In this document: positions 43,500-52,211 of the stretch, piece after piece | Numbering within the stretch: the first letter of the stretch is position 1 | Layout of the letters: each line of letters opens with the position of its first letter | Source: Halostagnicola larsenii XH-48 | GTDB lineage: Archaea; Halobacteriota; Halobacteria; Halobacteriales; Natrialbaceae | Direction of reading: 5' to 3' | Assembly: GCF_000517625.1 (NCBI RefSeq) | Contig: NZ_CP007055.1 | Location: forward strand, 124,001 to 188,000 | Length of the DNA: 64,000 nt | Notes under the pieces: model-generated | Database searches by the model: none | Told to the model about the DNA's origin: nothing | Seen by the model: only the letters and a program-made list of their open reading frames with translations | Program-made: the position numbers and the translations under genes

Positions 43500-43687
43500 T
43501 GCGGTCGGTCTACCTGCGGACGCTTTTCCCGGGTCTAGCCGCCCTCGGGGCGGTCTATGGGACGATTTCGCGCACGTTCGAGAACGAGGCGTTCTCGAGC
43601 GGCCGCGCTCGTTGGAACGAAGACAGCCGACGACAGGACTGCCGACGACACTGCACCCGCGGTCTCGCCACGGGTGATCACCTATGA
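43499..43687 (+). pseudogene. Remnant of an ABC-2 permease between ATPase and permease genes
   Basis: A 62-residue frame starts within the ATPase stop (TGATG). Its middle LFPGLAALGAVYGTISRTFE followed by NEAFSSGRARWNED resembles the permease downstream, which reads LPGLVVLGAMSNAFENASFS and then IFHGRWNEYIHE. Only this middle segment is left; both the N-terminal membrane helices and the C-terminal three-quarters of a permease are missing, and the tail SRRQDCRRHCTRGLATGDHL is unlike a membrane protein. The most likely reading is a decayed second permease gene or duplication. An alternative is a new short membrane-associated peptide, less likely. Confidence 0.55.
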
Positions 43688-44451
43688 GCATCGCCAACAC
43701 ACAGTTGAAGACGCTGATCCGACGGGAAGTGCTCCGGTTCGTGCGACGCCCGTACAACACCTTCCTCCCGCCGCTTATCACGAACGTCCTGTACTTCTCC
43801 GTCTTCGGGGTCATCCTCGGTAGTCGAATCGGATCGGTCGGCGACGTGACCTACATCCAGTTCGTGCTGCCCGGTCTCGTCGTGCTCGGGGCCATGTCCA
43901 ACGCCTTCGAGAACGCCTCGTTCAGCATTTTCCACGGCCGGTGGAACGAGTACATTCACGAGGTTATCACCTCGCCGCTTTCCCATACCCAAACGGTCGG
44001 CGGCTACGTGATCTCGAGTGCGCTTCGAGGCATCATCATCGGCGGGCTGATCGTCGCGGTCGGCTTCCTGTTCACGACAGTCCCGTTCGCACATCCGCTG
44101 TACCTGCTTAGCTTCGGCGTCGTGACGACCACCCTCTTCGCCGGCCTCGGGATAATCGGTGGCCTCTGGGCGGAAGACTTCGACCACTTGACGGTCATGA
44201 ACCAGTTTCTGCTCCGGCCGCTGGTGTTTTTCGGCGGGGTGTTCTACTCGTTAGACCAACTCGAGGGGCTGGCCTACACCGCGTCGCTGCTCAACCCGAT
44301 GGTCTACATGGTAAACGGCGTCCGCTACGGGATGATCGGCGTGACGGAGATCAACCCGAACACGTCGTTGCTCGTGCTCTCCGGGGCAGCCGTGGTCGTA
44401 CTCGCGATCGATCTGTTCCTGTTCAAGCGCGGCTACGGAATCTCTGACTGA
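43684..44451 (+). CDS. ABC-2 type transporter permease
   Basis: The 255-residue permease has six predicted membrane helices: LPPLITNVLYFSVFGVIL, FVLPGLVVLGAMSNAFEN, a GxxGG-like stretch at ISSALRGIIIGGLIVAVG, GVVTTTLFAGLGIIGGLW, PLVFFGGVFYSLDQLEGLAY and LSGAAVVVLAIDLFLF. The HGRWNEYIHEVITSPLSHTQ loop contacts the ATPase. It should pair with the ATPase at 42438-43499 as a dimeric exporter for a hydrophobic drug, glycolipid or polysaccharide. The gene starts four bases inside the remnant frame. Confidence 0.9.
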   Translation: MSIANTQLKTLIRREVLRFVRRPYNTFLPPLITNVLYFSVFGVILGSRIGSVGDVTYIQFVLPGLVVLGAMSNAFENASFSIFHGRWNEYIHEVITSPLSHTQTVGGYVISSALRGIIIGGLIVAVGFLFTTVPFAHPLYLLSFGVVTTTLFAGLGIIGGLWAEDFDHLTVMNQFLLRPLVFFGGVFYSLDQLEGLAYTASLLNPMVYMVNGVRYGMIGVTEINPNTSLLVLSGAAVVVLAIDLFLFKRGYGISD

Positions 44452-44495
44452 GCCGTCTTTTCGGTGAACCTTGGGGTCGATCTCGGTGGCATTCG

Positions 44496-44575
44496 ACTCC
44501 TACCGCCTGTAAATCTTAGACTGCGAATTCGGCGAATGTGCGACGTAGCCGGGCGGCTGCACGAACGGTAGGAGT
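44496..44575. repeat. 80-bp segment bounded by 10-bp inverted repeats
   Basis: ACTCCTACCG (44496-44505) and CGGTAGGAGT (44566-44575) are exact reverse complements 60 bp apart. Flanking bases also partly match (cgaCTCC / GAGTTtcg). This size and shape fit a MITE-like element or a long hairpin, and it lies at the start of a lower-GC patch. Confidence 0.4.
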
Positions 44576-44712
44576 TTCGATGAGGGCGTTATGGAAGTCT
44601 TCCCACCGTGTTGGTCACACAAACTTCTCTGATGAACCGGTGGATAAGAAGATGTAGTGAACATTCCAACGACGATCTACGCAATCGTAGCGCCATACCG
44701 CAAGCAACCAGT

Positions 44713-45315
44713 TCAGTCAGAACATGCTCGTTCATACTCATCGGCCGAAATCGTGTACCGCTCGACATCTACCGGACCATCGTTAGTCACCTGCCAGTTC
44801 CGTAAACATCCCTCGTGGGTGCCACCAAAACGACTGACATATTTCTCCACGGCTCGCCGCGACCGCTCGTTGTCAACGTGGTGGGTTATCGCAACGAGGT
44901 CTAGTGATAACCGATCAAACGCTATCTCAATCAATGCGTGAGCACGCTCTGTGGCATATCCCTCGCCCCAGTATTGGTTTCTCAGCCAGATTCCGAGGGT
45001 CGCTGTCGATCGTTCCCAATCAACTGCTAATTTTGTGTATCCAATAAGTGACCCACTCTTGGATTCAGAAGGATCGAGCCGGATGACGTACCGGGCGGTA
45101 GTTCCGTCTCTCCACTCTTTTTCAGCTCGATCGATCAAATCTGCTGTTTCCTTCGGACTTTGATGTGCATTCCACGGAAGATACTCCGTGACTGGCCCCA
45201 TCTCCTCTGTGTCACCTCTAATATTATATAATTCGAATAGGTCAACAGTCTCGTGACTAATATACTCGAGTTCTAATCGTTCCGTTTCGAATCGCTCCGG
45301 AAATAGTGTACTCAT
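44713..45315 (-). CDS. GNAT acetyltransferase, RimJ/RimL type
   Basis: The 200-residue protein has the RimJ/RimL layout: a family N-terminus FETERLELEYISHETVDLFE, beta strands around ARYVIRLDP and GSLIGYTKLAVDWERSTATL, and the acetyl-CoA loop in LRNQYWGEGYATERAHALIE, where Q/RxxGxG/A appears as QYWGEGYA. The final helix is HVDNERSRRAVEKYVSRFGG. The family acetylates N-terminal or small-molecule amino groups. The gene has clearly lower GC and more A/T-ending codons than its neighbours, which suggests recent transfer. It is beside an orc1/cdc6 relic. Confidence 0.88.
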   Translation of the reverse strand: MSTLFPERFETERLELEYISHETVDLFELYNIRGDTEEMGPVTEYLPWNAHQSPKETADLIDRAEKEWRDGTTARYVIRLDPSESKSGSLIGYTKLAVDWERSTATLGIWLRNQYWGEGYATERAHALIEIAFDRLSLDLVAITHHVDNERSRRAVEKYVSRFGGTHEGCLRNWQVTNDGPVDVERYTISADEYERACSD

Positions 45316-45423
45316 GCTTTTAGAGTTCCTCCAGTCTGTATTATTGTCCTGTGATGGCGTTTATTTATCGGCAGTGGGTGAGCGGATTTTCCTCCGATGC
45401 TACACTCTACAGAAGGCTGAGAG

Positions 45424-45620
45424 GTGATCGTCCATCGCGACGATGAGATCGATCACCTGAGCGCGGCGCTAGAGCCGCTGTCCGATGGCGTTGCATCCAG
45501 TAGGCCTTTCTCTACGGCCCATTTGGGACCGGAAAGACTGCTCCGCATAATCCGTACTCGGGCAACTGCACGAAATCCCAGATATCGACGCTGTTTTGTC
45601 GAGATCGAGTACGTCTCTCA
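45424..45620 (+). pseudogene. Orc1/Cdc6 replication-initiator remnant
   Basis: The frame starting at GTG 45424 reads VHRDDEIDHLSAALEPLSDG (residues 3-22), which is the N-terminal segment typical of archaeal Orc1/Cdc6 proteins. After a frame shift at about 45505 the other frame continues FLYGPFGTGKTA, the Walker A motif, and further down a third frame gives VLGQLHEIPDIDAVL, like the following helix. So the pieces lie in three frames with stops between them: a broken gene. The winged-helix end is not recognisable. It should not be functional. Confidence 0.6.
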
Positions 45621-45843
45621 CGATCACCGATCGTCGACTGCTGAATATGTGCTGTAGAAGTACCTTTTCTCGTCGAGTTCGATCGCGTTGCTCGCTCCCG
45701 GCCCCTCCAAAAATCTACGCTAAACAGGTCGCTCGCGGGTGCAAGCTTGCGACGCGATCGCAGCGATACCGTCTCCGCCCTGTACTTACCGAATCAAAGC
45801 GCTCAGGTGGTAGCTGTGAGAGCCCTTATTTGACGCCCTCGTC

Positions 45844-46851
45844 TCAATCGGACACTTTCACGAGTTGCTTGCCGATGTTCTCGCCCTCGAACAGCCCGAG
45901 GAACGCGTCGGGTGCGTTTTCGAATCCGTCGACCACTTCCTCGCGGTACTCGAGCTCACCCGAGTCGATGAACCCCGCGAGTCGCTCGAGCGCTTCGCCC
46001 CAGCGCCCCTCGTAATCGCCGACTAGCAGGCCTTCGACGCGCGCCCGTTTTTCGATGAGCGTCGCGAGTTTTCGCGGCCCGGTCGGCACGTCGGTTTCGT
46101 TGTACAGCGCGATCTGTCCGCAGACGGCGACTCGAGCGCGGAGGTTGAGTCGGGGCCAGACGGCGTCGGTGATCGGGCCGCCGACATTGTCGAAGTAGAC
46201 GTCGATTCCGTCCGGACAGGTTTCATCGAGCGCGGCCCCGAGGTCGTCCGTCTCCCGGTAGTTGATCGCCGCGTCGAAGCCGAGGTCGTCGGTGAGCCAG
46301 TCGATTTTTTCGTCGCTGCCCGCGGTCCCGACGACCCGTGCGCCCGCGATCCGTGCGAGTTGACCGACAACGGAGCCGACAGCGCCGGCTGCCGCGGAGA
46401 CGACGACGGTGTCGCCCGGTTTCGGCTCGCCCACGTCGAGCAGGCCGAAGTACGCAGTCACGCCGGGCATTCCGAGCACGCCGAGGGCGGTCGAGACGGG
46501 TGCCAGATCCGGGTTGACTTGCCGTAGTTCGTCGCCGTGAGCGACCGCATGTTCGGCCCACAGCAGGTCGCCGGTGACGATATCGCCGGCCTCGAGCCCC
46601 TCGTAGTTGGACTCGAGGACTTCGCCGACGACGCCGGCTTTCATCGGTTCGCCGACGTCCCACGGCTCGGCGTAGGATTCGGCGTCGCGCATCCGGCCGC
46701 GCATGTACGGATCGACAGACTGGTAGCGCGTCTCGACGAGGACCTCTCCCTGCTCGGGTTCCGGGCGGTCTACGGTGACCAACTCGAAGGCGTCGTGGGT
46801 CGGTTCACCAACTGGACGGTTCGCGAGATGCCACTGTCTGGTCGTTGCCAT
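45844..46851 (-). CDS. NADP-dependent oxidoreductase, zinc-free MDR (LTB4DH/CurA-like)
   Basis: The 335-residue protein is a medium-chain reductase of the prostaglandin-reductase/curcumin-reductase group: RQWHLANRPVGEPT at the N-terminus, then MRGRMRDAESYAEPWDVGEP, the NADP loop VVSAAAGAVGSVVGQLARIA, and a C-terminal DGFENAPDAFLGLFEGENIGK. It has no zinc ligands, in keeping with this subgroup that reduces double bonds of alpha,beta-unsaturated ketones. The start is at 46851; an open frame upstream adds non-family residues. It is cytoplasmic, and no pathway partner is near. Confidence 0.93.
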   Translation of the reverse strand: MATTRQWHLANRPVGEPTHDAFELVTVDRPEPEQGEVLVETRYQSVDPYMRGRMRDAESYAEPWDVGEPMKAGVVGEVLESNYEGLEAGDIVTGDLLWAEHAVAHGDELRQVNPDLAPVSTALGVLGMPGVTAYFGLLDVGEPKPGDTVVVSAAAGAVGSVVGQLARIAGARVVGTAGSDEKIDWLTDDLGFDAAINYRETDDLGAALDETCPDGIDVYFDNVGGPITDAVWPRLNLRARVAVCGQIALYNETDVPTGPRKLATLIEKRARVEGLLVGDYEGRWGEALERLAGFIDSGELEYREEVVDGFENAPDAFLGLFEGENIGKQLVKVSD

Positions 46852-47140
46852 ATTTGAGAGTCGATCCGACGAAAGGTCAACATTTGGCTCCCGGAAAGGG
46901 GGACGGTCACGAGCAGCCAACGAGGGTGTAACATACCTCATTTACTCCCCGTAAGCGGTGATGTCGACTCGAACGGAGGCCGAGCTACTTTTCGGGCCGT
47001 TTAACAACCGGATAATGCCCTCTCGAGGGAAATCAGGCGGCTTTGGACCCGTCTTCAGTCCCCAGATTCCGTTCGGTTGAACCGTTCGAATCCGAGTTAA
47101 CAGCTCCATTAGAAAGTACTCCGGATGAGGACAGTCGGGT

Positions 47141-49003
47141 ATGGATATCGAATCATCTCGGCGACGAATGTTAGCTGCAGTTGGCGTCGGATCAGCCTCC
47201 CTCGCGGGTTGTCTCGACTTCCTTTCGGATGGCGGTGGCGACGGTGACGGCGACGGCGATGGGAGTGGCAATGGTGGGAACGGAGACGGTGCGGCCTGGC
47301 CCGCGTCCAACTCGGGCGAGCTCATCTCCGACTTCGGCGAGGACGACAACTGGGTCTCCCGACACGGCGAAATCAAATCTGCGCCAGACGAGGCGGTCAC
47401 CGGCGATCAGGCGATGGTCATCGAAAGCGACAAGGCGATCGCCAGCGCCGGGCTCGCGGTTCCCGACGGGGTCGACCTCGAGGATTGGGACGCCTCGATG
47501 GCGGTCAAAGTGGAGTCGGCCACCGACATCCGACTCGAGGTTCTCGCAAGCGGTCGTGAGAATCACCTGACGAGTATCAGGCAGATTCCGGACGCGTACG
47601 AAGGGTGGCTTCGCGTCGACTTCGGGTACATCATGAAACGCGGCGAACCCGACCTCTCGAACGTCACACAGTTCAATATTGTCGCGTCCGGCCCCGAGGG
47701 CGGTCCGACGCGCGTCGTCGTCGACGACCTCCGACGGACGGAGGCGGCAGTCAGCAGCGGTAAGGCGATTCTCGCCTTCTACGACGGGCTTCCTTCGCAC
47801 TTCGATATCGCGGCGGACATGCTCGAGGAACGCGGCTGGGCCGGCGCGGTGCCGGTCGACCCCGACCGTATCGGTGGGGCAGGACGGATGAACATCAGCC
47901 AACTCCAGCAACTCAGCGACCAGGGCTGGGACGTGTGTTCGTACCCCGAGAGTGATGGACCGCTTCCGGAACAGTCGGAAGAGCGCCAGCGCGAACGCAT
48001 CCAGCAGTCGATATCGGCGCTGGAATCCTACGAGTTCGAAGACGGCGCTCGGCACTTCTTCGCGCCGGGCGACAGCATGGACGAGACGACTCACGAAATC
48101 GTTCGCGAGCACCACGAATCTGGCTTTTTGTTCGGTGCCAGCCCAAATTCCACGTCGCCGACCGGTCCCCACATGACCTCGCTCATCTGGGGCCCCGACC
48201 TCCACGGGGGCGTCCGCCGTGCGATCAACCTCTCGGATCAGTACAACCAGCTCACCGTCCTCAGGATTCCGGATATCGTCGAGGACGAAGCCGACGTGAA
48301 CGCGAACAACATGCCCCTTGAGGATTTCGAACACCTGCTCGACCACCTCGAACACCGCGGGGTCGACGTGATCACGCCCTCCGATCTGGTCGACGGATCG
48401 ATGGAGAGCGACGAGGAGGGCGGCTCCGAGGGCGACGGCGACGGCCCGATTCTCGAGGCCGGAAAGGCACACACGTTCTCCGGTAACGGCGGATCCCAGA
48501 CCGACGAGTTCGACCTCGCGAGCAGCGGTGTGGAGTGTAGCTTCTCACACGAGGGTAGCGGGGACTTCGTCGTCGAAGCGACGGCGATCGATGGCGACCT
48601 CGCGAACGACCTCCTCGTCGACACGACCGGCTCCGGACCGGGCAAGTCGTTCACGTTCGCCGACGAGGGGACCTACCAGCTTGAGGTCGAGGCCGACGGC
48701 GAGTGGTCGATCGAACTCGATCAGCCCGAAGTCACGAATTCGGACCTCACGTCGTTGCCGGTCTCCGAATCCGGCACCGGCTCGTCGTTCATCGGCCCGC
48801 TCGAGAGCGAAGACGACATCAGTCTCGAGGTGTCCCACGACGGGGACGGGGCCTTCCTCATCGACGGCTTCGACTCGAGCGGGAGCAGAGAACAGGTCGT
48901 CAACAAAACCGGTCAGTTCGAGGGCTCGAGATCGTACGCCGTCGGGGACGCGACGTGGTTCAATATCGAAGCGACCGGCGACTGGGAACTCGCGATCGAG
49001 TGA
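47141..49003 (+). CDS. Tat lipoprotein with divergent polysaccharide-deacetylase fold
   Basis: The 620-residue protein starts MDIESSRRRMLAAVGVGSAS and LAGC, a Tat lipobox signal. A Gly/Asp linker follows (residues 29-50), then a beta-rich region, then a NodB-like domain (about 210-440), and a C-terminal beta-sandwich pair. The NodB motif 1 (usually TFDDG) reads LAFYDGL, keeping only the second Asp, and motif 2 (HxxxH) reads CSYPESDG without His. So metal binding and deacetylation look lost. The protein is probably membrane-anchored outside the cell. The domain family is common in haloarchaea as surface proteins. It is unlikely to be an active deacetylase. Confidence 0.8.
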   Translation: MDIESSRRRMLAAVGVGSASLAGCLDFLSDGGGDGDGDGDGSGNGGNGDGAAWPASNSGELISDFGEDDNWVSRHGEIKSAPDEAVTGDQAMVIESDKAIASAGLAVPDGVDLEDWDASMAVKVESATDIRLEVLASGRENHLTSIRQIPDAYEGWLRVDFGYIMKRGEPDLSNVTQFNIVASGPEGGPTRVVVDDLRRTEAAVSSGKAILAFYDGLPSHFDIAADMLEERGWAGAVPVDPDRIGGAGRMNISQLQQLSDQGWDVCSYPESDGPLPEQSEERQRERIQQSISALESYEFEDGARHFFAPGDSMDETTHEIVREHHESGFLFGASPNSTSPTGPHMTSLIWGPDLHGGVRRAINLSDQYNQLTVLRIPDIVEDEADVNANNMPLEDFEHLLDHLEHRGVDVITPSDLVDGSMESDEEGGSEGDGDGPILEAGKAHTFSGNGGSQTDEFDLASSGVECSFSHEGSGDFVVEATAIDGDLANDLLVDTTGSGPGKSFTFADEGTYQLEVEADGEWSIELDQPEVTNSDLTSLPVSESGTGSSFIGPLESEDDISLEVSHDGDGAFLIDGFDSSGSREQVVNKTGQFEGSRSYAVGDATWFNIEATGDWELAIE

Positions 49004-49065
49004 CGGCCCGGTAAAATTTCGGGAAAGAAGAAATCGTTTTGTGGGTGATCCGTCGATATAGTCGC

Positions 49066-49770
49066 ATGAGCGATTCCAACGATGACCTTCTGATCGAACT
49101 ACTCGAGGGAAACGCCGCTCACGTCGACGGGCTTCCTGACGATTACTTCGCGTCGGTTCAGGACGGCCAGCGGCCGGACGTGGTTTCGATCTGTTGTTCC
49201 GACTCTCGGGTTCCCCAGGAGCGCATGTGGAACGTCGACGCGCCGGGGGACGTGTTCACGCCGAGCAACATCGGGAATCAGGCGCAGGACGAACACGACG
49301 GTGACCGAATCGTCGACGGCGGCCTCCTGTACCCGATTCACCACGCCGGAACCGAGGCGGTTGCCGTCGTCGGTCACACCGGCTGTGGGGCCGTCACAGC
49401 CGCCTACAACGTTGCGACGGGGGGCGACCTGCCGGGGCCGGACGGCGTCGACAAGTGGGTTTCACAGCTCGTCCCGATCGTCGAGGAGGGTCTCGAAAGC
49501 GACCTCGTCGAGACGGACCAAGCGGACGAGTCCGTGATCAATCAACTCGTCGAGTACAACGTCGACTCGCAGGTGCAGTTCCTCCAGAACGCAGCGGAAA
49601 TCCCCGACGAAGTCGCCATCTACGGCTTCGTCTACGACTTTCAGGGTATCTACGGCGAACAGGCGGGTCGCACCTATCTCGTCAACCATAACGGCGAGAC
49701 GGAACCGGGTCGGATCGCCGCGAAGATTCCGGCCGAGTTCGAATCCGCGACACGGAGTATCCTGTACTGA
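49066..49770 (+). CDS. Beta-class carbonic anhydrase
   Basis: The 234-residue enzyme interconverts CO2 and bicarbonate using zinc. The zinc ligands are visible: C44 with the D46-S-R48 dyad in SICCSDSRVPQ, H104 and C107 in VVGHTGCGAVTAAYN. The NAAHVDGLPDDYFASVQDG start and SNIGNQ segment also match the class. The C-terminal NHNGETEPGRIAAKIPAEFE is family-typical. It has no signal peptide, so it is cytoplasmic and may supply bicarbonate to carboxylases, including carbamoyl-phosphate synthesis. A single-gene unit. Confidence 0.95.
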   Translation: MSDSNDDLLIELLEGNAAHVDGLPDDYFASVQDGQRPDVVSICCSDSRVPQERMWNVDAPGDVFTPSNIGNQAQDEHDGDRIVDGGLLYPIHHAGTEAVAVVGHTGCGAVTAAYNVATGGDLPGPDGVDKWVSQLVPIVEEGLESDLVETDQADESVINQLVEYNVDSQVQFLQNAAEIPDEVAIYGFVYDFQGIYGEQAGRTYLVNHNGETEPGRIAAKIPAEFESATRSILY

Positions 49771-49872
49771 CCGCGGGCCACGAAGTTGCCACGGGGCGGA
49801 TACTGCGTCGCTCGAGGCTGGACCATAGCGGACGTCGATAACGTTTTGCGGCCTGCCTCGAAACTCCTACCT

Positions 49873-50091
49873 ATGCGGAGCGTACTCGAGTCCGACACGA
49901 GGTTCTACTACGCGGTCGGAGTACTCACTCTCGCCGTCTTCGTGCTCGCGGTTATCGCCGTCACCACGCTCAATTCGATCGAGCTGGGCAGTCAAGGGCT
50001 GTTCGGACTCCTCGTCGGGTTCGGATTTTTCATGCTCGTCTTTTTCGTCTCGATCGCGATCCACCGACTCGAGGATCTCGAGGACGTGTGA
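49873..50091 (+). CDS. Small membrane protein, two helices
   Basis: The 72-residue product is mostly two membrane helices: YYAVGVLTLAVFVLAVIAVT (residues 10-29) and GLFGLLVGFGFFMLVFFVSI (residues 39-58), followed by a charged end (AIHRLEDLEDV). The start at 49873 gives a short charged head (MRSVLESDTR). The upstream in-frame extension is polar and does not fit. I know no function for this size of haloarchaeal protein. It is located between carbonic anhydrase and the cold-shock protein gene, each apparently in its own unit. Confidence 0.6.
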   Translation: MRSVLESDTRFYYAVGVLTLAVFVLAVIAVTTLNSIELGSQGLFGLLVGFGFFMLVFFVSIAIHRLEDLEDV

Positions 50092-50198
50092 GGGCTGGAT
50101 CACGAAATTCTCCAGAACACGGCCTTCTGAGGCCCGATATTCGCCAAAACGAGTATTCCGGAAAGGTTATCAGTGTTTGTCCCCTCTGTTCAAAAGCA

Positions 50199-50393
50199 AT
50201 GGCGAAAGGAACGGTTGATTTCTTCAACGACACAGGCGGTTACGGATTCATCGAAACTGAGGACGCGGACGACGACGTGTTCTTCCACATGGAAGACATC
50301 GGCGGCCCGGATCTCGAAGAAGGACAGGACCTCGAGTTCGACATCGAGCAGGCCCCAAAAGGCCCACGCGCGACGAACGTCGAGCGCCTGTAA
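50199..50393 (+). CDS. cspA: Cold-shock domain protein
   Basis: The 64-residue OB-fold protein begins MAKGTVDFFNDTGGYGFIET, with the RNP1-like GGYGFIE, followed by RNP2-like DDVFFHMEDI. Cold-shock proteins bind single-stranded RNA or DNA and act as RNA chaperones. The RNP1 aromatic residues needed for binding (Y, F) are present, though the acidic surface differs from bacterial CspA as expected for halophiles. ATG at 50199 was chosen because upstream in-frame sequence is not family-like. Confidence 0.93.
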   Translation: MAKGTVDFFNDTGGYGFIETEDADDDVFFHMEDIGGPDLEEGQDLEFDIEQAPKGPRATNVERL

Positions 50394-50572
50394 GGCGAAT
50401 TCGCTGAGGTATCGGCATTTCAAAATAGTATTTCACACACCGACGAGCGCCGCCAGCGGAGTTTGTGCCTCACCCTCGCACAGATACCACGCGGTGGCGA
50501 ACCGGCGAGTTTCGGCTTCGTCGGTGACCGCCCGGTTATTTATTTCGGCCCGTTCAACCTCGATCCCGAGAC

Positions 50573-52114
50573 GTGAACGTCTTGCTCGTTCTGGGCCACC
50601 CCCGGACTGACAGCTTCTGCGGCGCGTTGGCTCGAGCGTATCGCAGCGGTGCGAGCGACGCGGGCGTCGATCTGCGGACAATCGCCATCGCCGATTTGGA
50701 GTTCGATCCGGACGTCCACGCCGAGTCTCCGAGCGACCAACCGCTCGAGGCGGATCTGGCCGACGCCCAGCGCCAGATCGAGTGGGCGGACCACCTCGTC
50801 CTCGTCTACCCGAACTGGTGGGGTACGATGCCAGCGCGGCTCAAAGGCTTCTTCGACCGGGTATTCACGTCCGGGTTCGCGTTCTCGTTCTACGACGAGG
50901 GAGAAGGGGCTGGCCACGAACCGCTGTTGGACGGGACGACGGCCGAACTGATCGTCACGATGGACATGCCCGCGTGGGTCTACCGCTGGATCTACCGCCG
51001 GCCTGGAACCAACGCTGTCAAACGCGCGACGCTGGGATTCGCCGGGATTCGAACCACGCGGGTGACGAACCTCGGTCCAGTCGATGATTCCACACCCGAG
51101 CAGCGAGAGGCGTGGCTCGAGGACGTGCGGGAACTCGGTCGGAGCCTGGCTACGGGTCCGGAGTCGCGGTCGACGCGAGCGAAGCGAACGGTGAAAACGT
51201 GGCTGAAAGCCCTTCGACTGCAGTTCTACCCGATGGCGTGGGTCGCGTACTCGATCGGCGCACTGGCCGCTGCCGGCTCGAGCGATGTCTTTGCGACCGG
51301 CGTGTACTGGATCGGCTTCGGGTTCCTGTTTTTCCTCGAGGCGACTACCGTGTTGAGCAACGAGTACGTCGATTACGATACCGATCGGGAGAATTCGTTC
51401 GCCGGTCCGTTCACCGGCGGGTCTCGCGTGCTGGTCGACGACGAACTATCGTTCGGACAGATACGGCGCGGGATCGCCGTTACGGGAGTGCTTACGGCAG
51501 TTTTCGGGCTTGGACTCGGGCTCGCGACGACCGGGGTCGGATCGGCTCCCACAGTCGCGGCTGTGATGGCGGTGCTTGCAACGTTGGCCCTCGGATACAC
51601 GATGCCACCGCTGAAACTGGCCTATCGGACGCTCGGGGAGTTGGACGTGGCGGTGACCCACAGTCTCGGCGTCCTGTTGCTCGGGTTCGTCGCGCTGGGC
51701 GGTTCGTGGCACGACCCGCTCCCGTGGGCCCTCGCGGTGCCGTTCTTGCTGTCTATTATCCCCTCGATCACGCTGGCGGGCGTCCCCGATTACGAGGCCG
51801 ATCGGGCCGCCGACAAACGGACGATTGCCGTCCGGTTCGGAATCGACGGCGCCGTGGTCGTCGCGGCGGCAACGACGCTGGCGGCTGCGGCGACTGGCGT
51901 CCTCTGGCAGCTACTTGGCGTGGTTCCCGGCGCGTACAGCCCGATAATCTACGGGAGCGTTCTCCACGCCGCCGTGTTGGGCTCGCTGCTCTGGGATCGA
52001 GTGTGGAAGGGAACGCAAACACAGTCGATACCGGGACAAATTAACGCGGTGATGGCTGCTGCCCTTTCCTACATTAGCTGGTTCGCCATCGTTCCGCTGG
52101 TCGGGCTCTCATAG
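50573..52114 (+). CDS. NAD(P)H-quinone-reductase-like flavodoxin domain fused to UbiA prenyltransferase
   Basis: The 513-residue protein starts at GTG. Residues 1-190 form an NQO1/KefF-like flavodoxin-fold domain with the FMN loop GHPRTDSFCGALARAY and LVYPNWWGTMPARLKGFFDR. Residues 205-513 form a UbiA-family membrane prenyltransferase with about nine helices and the two Asp-rich motifs N263-E-Y-V-D267-Y-D269-T-D271 and D406-Y-E-A-D410. So one polypeptide may prenylate an aromatic ring and then reduce or oxidise a quinone, acting at the cytoplasmic membrane. A tandem-gene frameshift explanation is unlikely since the frame is open throughout. Substrates are unknown; menaquinone or an aromatic lipid are candidates. 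Confidence 0.85.
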   Translation: MNVLLVLGHPRTDSFCGALARAYRSGASDAGVDLRTIAIADLEFDPDVHAESPSDQPLEADLADAQRQIEWADHLVLVYPNWWGTMPARLKGFFDRVFTSGFAFSFYDEGEGAGHEPLLDGTTAELIVTMDMPAWVYRWIYRRPGTNAVKRATLGFAGIRTTRVTNLGPVDDSTPEQREAWLEDVRELGRSLATGPESRSTRAKRTVKTWLKALRLQFYPMAWVAYSIGALAAAGSSDVFATGVYWIGFGFLFFLEATTVLSNEYVDYDTDRENSFAGPFTGGSRVLVDDELSFGQIRRGIAVTGVLTAVFGLGLGLATTGVGSAPTVAAVMAVLATLALGYTMPPLKLAYRTLGELDVAVTHSLGVLLLGFVALGGSWHDPLPWALAVPFLLSIIPSITLAGVPDYEADRAADKRTIAVRFGIDGAVVVAAATTLAAAATGVLWQLLGVVPGAYSPIIYGSVLHAAVLGSLLWDRVWKGTQTQSIPGQINAVMAAALSYISWFAIVPLVGLS

Positions 52115-52211
52115 CTCGTGTCGGCTCCGCGGAGTCGCTGCTGGGGCGGGTGAACCCCGGTGGGAACGCGAGTCCGAATCGCTCAAGTATGTCACCGTCC
52201 TATCAGCGGTC

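Noticed and set aside
46942-47109. A 55-codon frame on the minus strand (MELLTRIRTVQPNGIW...)
   Set aside because: Third-position GC is only about 57 percent compared with 80 percent or more in neighbouring genes, no family is recognised and no promoter is visible.
50573-52114. Sequencing frameshift joining two separate genes (flavodoxin and UbiA)
   Set aside because: The linker between the domains is in frame, has normal codon use and no internal stop or strong start region, so a true fusion is the simpler reading.
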